Part shown: positions 59,601-64,000 of the stretch, in pieces
Position numbering within the stretch: the first letter of the stretch is position 1
Layout: each line of letters opens with the position of its first letter
Assembly (NCBI GenBank): GCA_003024175.1
Contig: MDYQ01000079.1
Span: forward strand, 49,637 to 113,636
DNA: 64,000 nt
DNA from: Planoprotostelium fungivorum
Lineage: Eukaryota > Evosea > Variosea > Cavosteliida > Cavosteliaceae
Direction: 5' to 3'
Program-made: the position numbers and the translations under genes
The notes under the pieces: generated by a model
What the model saw: the letters and a program-made list of their open reading frames with translations, nothing else
Databases searched by the model: none
What the model was told of the DNA's origin: nothing

Positions 59601-61050
59601 AGAGGTGAAGGACGAAGCTTGGTTCAAGGTCAACGCCAGTCAGACCGGCTTTTATCGCGTTCGATATTCGGGTGAGCCATTTTACTATTTCGAATCAAAG
59701 AAAAAAACGAGAGACAAAAATAAGACAAAGATGATGACGATAAAATGAGAGAGACAGAAATAAGAACGATAAAGAGAGAATAAGACAGAGATAAGGATAA
59801 AATAAGAGAAATAACGAAACGCAGCACAACTACTGAGTCGACTATTGGACCCCATTCGCGAGAAGAAGTTGAACTCGATCGACCGAATTGGAATCCAAAA
59901 CGATTACTTTGCACTCTGTCGGGCAGGATTGGTTCCTCTATCTCAGGTGTCACCCCCATCCTCTACACCACCTCTCTCATCATCGCATGAGAGACTGATG
60001 CTGACCTCTACAGGCCCTGACGTTGGTTTCCGCTTATTCAGAAGAGACCGAGTATTCCGTGTGGTCCGATCTATCAGACAACTTTGAACGCGTGTGCACT
60101 CTGTGGGATGAAGAAGAGAACCACAGACAGCTGCGAGAATATTGTAATGGAGTCTATCGGCCATCTTACCTGCGTCTGGGGTGAGAGGGTGACACGTGAT
60201 GTGACGATGTTGAGACGATCAGATGGGATGCAAAGCCGGATGAGACGGATCTGCACAAACTCACTCGGACGGAGATACTGCTACGCATGGTGGGCTAGAC
60301 ATATAGACATGATGATGATGAGATGCAGGGTAACAACGGAGATGCGGCTGTGGTGGCCGAAGCGAGGAACAGGTTTTGGGGAGACATCGATGGGATTCCA
60401 TCAGATCTGAGATCGGTCGTCTTCAGTATCGTCGTGGGTCACGGCGGTCCTTCAGAGTACGATCGAGTCTTGTCCATCTTCAGGTTTGTTCCATCTCAGA
60501 TGAGATCGCCTCTGATGGAGACGACAGAAACACATCGGAGGCACAAGAGAGGAGATACGCTTTGGACGGACTCTTCAGTGCCACGCGCCCCGAACTCATC
60601 GCGAACACACTCAGTTTGGTGCAATCACCAGCTCTTCGATTACAAGAGGTGATGTGATGACTGAGGATGTGTAGAGACTGATGAAAATAGATACCACCAG
60701 CATTCAGAAGGCTATCGGCGTCACCTGCAGGAAGGATCGCAGGATGGAATCTGATTCGAGATCAATGGGATACCCTCTCTGAGAAGATGGGATCAAATTC
60801 GATCCTGTTGGAGAGGACGATATCTGGTGCTTGTTCTGTATTCCATGATAGAGCTACTGCAGATGAGGTGGGGAGATCATCCTCTTCGATGTGATCCTGA
60901 TGTGATTCTCAGGTCGAGGCATTCTTTAGAAAGCATGGAGGAGGATCGAATCGAGTGATAAGACAATCGATAGAAGCCATCAGAACGAACGCACAATGGC
61001 TGGAGAATAGCCGAGAAGAGGTAAAGAATTGGTTGAATAAACAGACGTAG
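56694..61050 (+). CDS. M1 metallo-aminopeptidase (puromycin-sensitive-like)
   Basis: M1 aminopeptidases remove N-terminal residues from peptides. The ATG at 56694 gives [40 protein letters not shown] starts the N-terminal beta domain. Then come [45 protein letters not shown] and [31 protein letters not shown] is followed after an intron by [15 protein letters not shown], so the exopeptidase motif reads GAMEH. The zinc site joins as [17 protein letters not shown], HExxH, with the third ligand in [18 protein letters not shown] supplies the transition-state Tyr. The C-terminal ERAP1-like helical part has [45 protein letters not shown] and a final VKNWLNKQT, with TAG at 61048-61050. No signal peptide, so it is probably cytosolic. 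Confidence 0.92.
57716..57835. repeat. ATCATCACATCG repeat in an aminopeptidase intron
   Basis: Tandem CATCGATCATCA and CATCGATCACCT units form most of this intron. Confidence 0.85.
59027..59046. repeat. Intronic short palindrome (CATCTACAACGCTGTAGAT)
   Basis: A copy just after a donor site in the aminopeptidase gene. The 19 bases are identical to the copy at 44797. Confidence 0.85.
59225..59475. repeat. Purine-rich GATAAGAATGATGA repeats in an aminopeptidase intron
   Basis: About 250 bp of GATAAGA/GATGAGA/AATAAGA words. A second, similar purine tract lies in the intron at about 59695-59820. Confidence 0.85.
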
Positions 61051-61727
61051 TTGATACTTTTACAATTTATTAAACAGAGAGAACAGAGAGAGGAACCTGA
61101 GAAAATATCAATCGTCTTGATCGAGTGATCGATGGATGATATGTTTTGAAATAAGATCAGGTAACAGCCATTGTATCGTCACAGCGTCGCTAAGACGGTA
61201 ATTCCATAAAGAACATCATGTCAACATGATTGATAACGGATAGATCGGATTGTTTTGTCTCACCTTTCTCTTTCCTCTGCCTCGTTTGAATGGGTTCGGT
61301 TATGTTGTAGTCTCGTTGTAGATGTCGTGTCATTTTCTTCACCTTTTCCTACATCCTTTTTTTGTTCCGATGTTTTATAAGATTTGCAACCGAGACGTCT
61401 CTGATGATGCATCATTTAATCTAATCTTGGGGATGATGGTGGACTAGTGTAGGGTGATGGTGGACTGTTGACCTCCTTCGGTGAGACTTTCTCGATTCCA
61501 CCGAACCTCGGAGGTGGGTGCATCATCACGACGGCTGTGCCGTAGCTGCTTTTGGATCGCATTTTGTGGGTATCCATCTGAGTGGGTGAATAGCAGTGTA
61601 AATGGGGTGTGGTGTTTCCGTGGCTTGACAGGTGTGTTTCCAACTTCTCGCACACAAAGAGGACAAAGATCATCGAGTGAGCAAAGCTTGCAGACAATTC
61701 ACGGACTTGAACTCGTTTGAAACAGAC
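61051..61727. other. Intergenic region, 0.68 kb
   Basis: No exon recognised. One CTCGTTGTAGATG half-motif lies at about 61311-61323. The open frame on the minus strand (61416-61733) has no motif. Confidence 0.5.
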
Positions 61728-63521
61728 ATGCAAGTCAAATTGTCTGTCGTCGCGAGGTTATTTGGTATATCCTCCATCTCTCCTCACATGAAATAGTTTC
61801 TTTCCTCCCACAGCCGATGAAGTCGATCCATCAGCTATACCGATGATCATTGTGTCCAAGATGAACCGAGATGGACTGAAGCAGATGGGGTCCCTGAAGT
61901 TCGAGAGGTGCGTCTTCTTCCATTCACCTGCACTCACGTTCAGCTCTGAGGAGAGTCTTCTGCTTCCTTTCCAAGTGGGAGAAGTTCAGAACCTCCATTT
62001 CTCTGCCCTGTTGTACGGCCGAGCGACACCCATTCACGGAACGAAGGTGAGATCGCCTCCTGATGTAGATGTTCATCCAAAAAGGAAGTGACGGTAGCCT
62101 TTCTATTGCGTGACTACGCGACTATCCCGCTCGATCAGGACATGGGAGAGCTTCACATTCGTCTGCAACCCGCCGTCGGTTCGTTCGACGCCCACTTCAA
62201 GGTGTGAAGACACCTCACATCATCTCATCCGTATATCAGATCAGAGGAGAGAAATTGGACAAGAAAGACTTTCTCGGTAAATCGGATCCTTATTTCAAGA
62301 TGAAGAGGACAGACGGAAAGAATTTGACCACCCTGTACACCTCTGAATTCATCAAGAACAATTTGAACCCGGAATGGTTTGTGATGCGCTTGACACTCAA
62401 CCACATCGGACCCAAAGACATCTTCCGTTTCACATGCAAGGACTTCGACCATCACGGCAAGCACGATCTGGTGCGGTCGTCCGTAACATCATGCACCTGA
62501 TCACCATTAAGATCGGTAAAGCGGAGGTGGATCGGTTCAAACTTTTACAACAATCGAAGACTGAATTGAAACTCATTCATCCAAAGAAGAAGGAGAAGAA
62601 AGGCTACGAGCATTCTGGAAAACTTCACATCACTTATTCTGAAGTACACCCTAAAACGTGAGACGATCGCGGTGATCACGATGCAAGAGCTGACGCCAGA
62701 CAGTCTCTTAAACATCTTCACTGCTGGTGGTAGAATCAAACCTATGGTCGCCTGCGACGTCAGCGGAGGAGAAGATTACAAAGACATTCTGAAAGACATC
62801 ACGAATATCGTACTGCAGCACGGCGAACCCTCTCAAAAGTTCCCAGCTTGGGGTTTAAAGCATGAAAAATTCTTCAACTTGAACGGCAGCGATGATGCGA
62901 GAATCGCATTCGATGAGCTCGTTCCTCTATACGAGTGAGAATCTCTTCGGTGTAAACGTCTGATGGACATCAGGGAGAAACGAGAGACGAGCGGTGGAGT
63001 CTGTGGAGATGAGATGGTGGAAGTTGTTGAAGCAGCGAACGCCCACGCATCCAATTTCATGCTTTCCGGTTTGGATATAGCTCTGTTGTTGATCGTGAGT
63101 CCGATCACCTGATCTCCATCATCGATCACTCACACACTGCAGTTCACGCAAAGAGACGTGAAAGGTGCCGCGTCACAGGATTCTTCGTCTTACCATTTTC
63201 ACAGGTGAATTGGAGAAGATAGGAAAAGCCCTACAACCAGAGACTATCCATCCATCGATGGCGGTGTGCATCATCAACTTGGGCACTCAGATCGCCGAGT
63301 CTAAATGGAATTATCCCTTCTGCATCTGCCAGAGGGCCAACGTCATGAACGTAAAGCTGAGCGACTTTCACAAGGCAAATAAGGTCTATCGAAAGGAGGT
63401 GAAGAAGAGGATCTCGCAGGCGGTCCACTTTGTGAGTCGATGGCGAGATGTAGATGGACGACTGAACTTGTTCAAGGCGGTTGAGGTTGTTCTGAGAAGA
63501 GAGACAATAGATTCCTACTGA
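61728..63521 (+). CDS. Copine-like protein (two C2 domains and VWA-like region)
   Basis: Copines are calcium-dependent phospholipid-binding proteins with two C2 domains and a von Willebrand A-like (copine) domain. The ATG at 61728 gives MQVKLSVVAR. C2A reads ADEVDPSAIPMIIVSKMNRD, ESLLLPFQVGEVQNLHFSAL and FLLRDYATIPLDQDMGELHI. C2B is clearer: IRGEKLDKKDFLGKSDPYFK, TSEFIKNNLNPEW, DIFRFTCKDFDHHGKHDL, with the usual Asp ligands present. KKKEKKGYEHSGKLHITYSE follows. The VWA-like part has LLNIFTAGGRIKPMVACDVS, KDILKDITNIVLQHGEPSQK, FPAWGLKHE and HPSMAVCIINLGTQ. C2A lacks most calcium-binding Asp. The VWA metal-ion site (D-x-S-x-S) is only partial (CDVSGGE), and exon joins between 62940 and 63190 are uncertain. 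It ends RRETIDSY at 63521. Confidence 0.72.
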
Positions 63522-63600
63522 TGATAAACGATTTCAATGTACGAATCATCGTCTCTTCTATTCTCAACAAAAGTCTTTACACGTGGAAAAGAGGTGTCTT

Positions 63601-64000
63601 CTACTCTTCCGTGTTCTCTGGCATCTTGACGTGCTTCTCTTCTCTCGACCATAGTGTATCCTCTCCGTTCTTGAAATACCTGATCCTATGCCATGGAATG
63701 AACACTTCTCCGGTGAGGTCTCTCATCTCTGCGAAAGAGTTGTATGGTACCTGCACGTCTCAGCTCGATCTCTTATCGTGTGTGATGCATCATGCATCGT
63801 GCGTCACCTCTTGAATTCCCAAGAAACGATCTTCGTATCCCACCACGATGGTCTCTTTGTCGAGTGAATTATCCCATTTGAGACGATTATACACATCCTC
63901 GGCCATCTTTCCCGCCTTCTTTGGTTTCTCTGGTTCCTCCTCGATCGGTTGAGCGGCCAACCTGGCCTTCTCTTTCGTCTCTCTCAGTTCGTTCAGCTTT
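63601..64000 (-). CDS. MJ1316 (DUF504) RNA-end-recognition-domain protein (5' partial)
   Basis: A minus-strand gene running off the right edge; the C-terminal part is seen. Exon 1 here (63814-64000) reads RETKEKARLAAQPIEEEPEK, then AEDVYNRLKWDNSLDKETIV and VGYEDRFLGIQE. After a 57-nt intron it continues VPYNSFAEMRDLTGEVFIPW, HRIRYFKNGEDTLWSRE, and ends in a short Lys/Glu tail with TAG at 63601-63603. The W-D ... VGYEDRF-x-G ... IPxHRIxYFK pattern is the MJ1316 / DUF504 domain. This small fold is found in archaea and, in eukaryotes, often at the end of RNA-processing or RNA-ligase-associated proteins. What lies N-terminal to it is outside the window. It converges on the copine-like gene with 79 bp between stops. 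Confidence 0.85.

Overview
This window is nuclear DNA from an intron-rich, gene-dense unicellular eukaryote. Nearly every gene is broken by short spliceosomal introns, mostly about 35-60 nt, with GTGAG/GTAAG-type donors and CAG/TAG acceptors. The gene content is purely eukaryotic: TFIIF-alpha, RPAP1, RUVBL1, GRASP, ZW10, YKT6, eIF2B-alpha, gp78-type E3 ligase and signal peptide peptidase. Two nuclear tRNA genes are present. A radial-spoke head protein (RSPH4/6 type) and ARL6/BBS3 indicate a lineage able to build a motile cilium. A GPI-anchored GH72 glucanosyltransferase, a hevein-tagged chitosanase-like enzyme and a secreted double-psi beta-barrel protein point to a cell that remodels or digests beta-glucan and chitin/chitosan. 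A flagellate amoebozoan (for example a fungus-eating protosteloid amoeba) or another fungus-associated protist fits. That is inference, and a zoosporic fungus is not excluded.

Layout, left to right. 1-5.1 kb: 3' part of a RSAD1/HemW-like radical SAM gene (+), a WD40-like gene (-) and RSPH4/6 (-). 5.5-8 kb: tRNA-Phe, GRASP and a secreted DPBB protein. 8.2-13.5 kb: one large minus-strand gene for a DUF4614 (C19orf44-like) protein. 13.8-17.1 kb: PhzF/PBLD-like gene divergent from TFIIF-alpha. 17.6-24.1 kb: GH72 enzyme, DUF1475 membrane protein, DUF2156 aminoacyl-transfer-type protein and a coiled-coil protein. 24.4-28.8 kb: AMFR/gp78 and RUVBL1, tail to tail. 28.9-34.3 kb: a short RPAP1, LONRF and ARL6. 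34.7-38.8 kb: chitosanase, UNG and HSP20. 39-46.5 kb: ZW10, a J-domain-less DnaJ homologue, a Cid1-type nucleotidyltransferase and YKT6. 46.8-52.8 kb: two small unknown genes, aquaporin, ankyrin-MYND and eIF2B-alpha. 53.7-64 kb: tRNA-Ala, an unknown repeat-tailed protein, signal peptide peptidase, an M1 aminopeptidase, a copine-like protein and the start-proximal-truncated end of an MJ1316-domain gene.

There are no operons and the genes do not form one pathway. Several secretory-pathway and ER/Golgi genes lie in the same 64 kb (GRASP, AMFR, ZW10, YKT6, SPP). Spacing is very tight: convergent pairs have 10-13 bp between stop codons, and one divergent pair has 41 bp between start codons. Introns often carry low-complexity ATC/GAT-type expansions and a recurrent short palindrome around ATCTACAACG.

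Exon joins were done by eye. Gene ends are generally firmer than every internal splice site, and start codons are the first ATG giving a continuous spliced frame.
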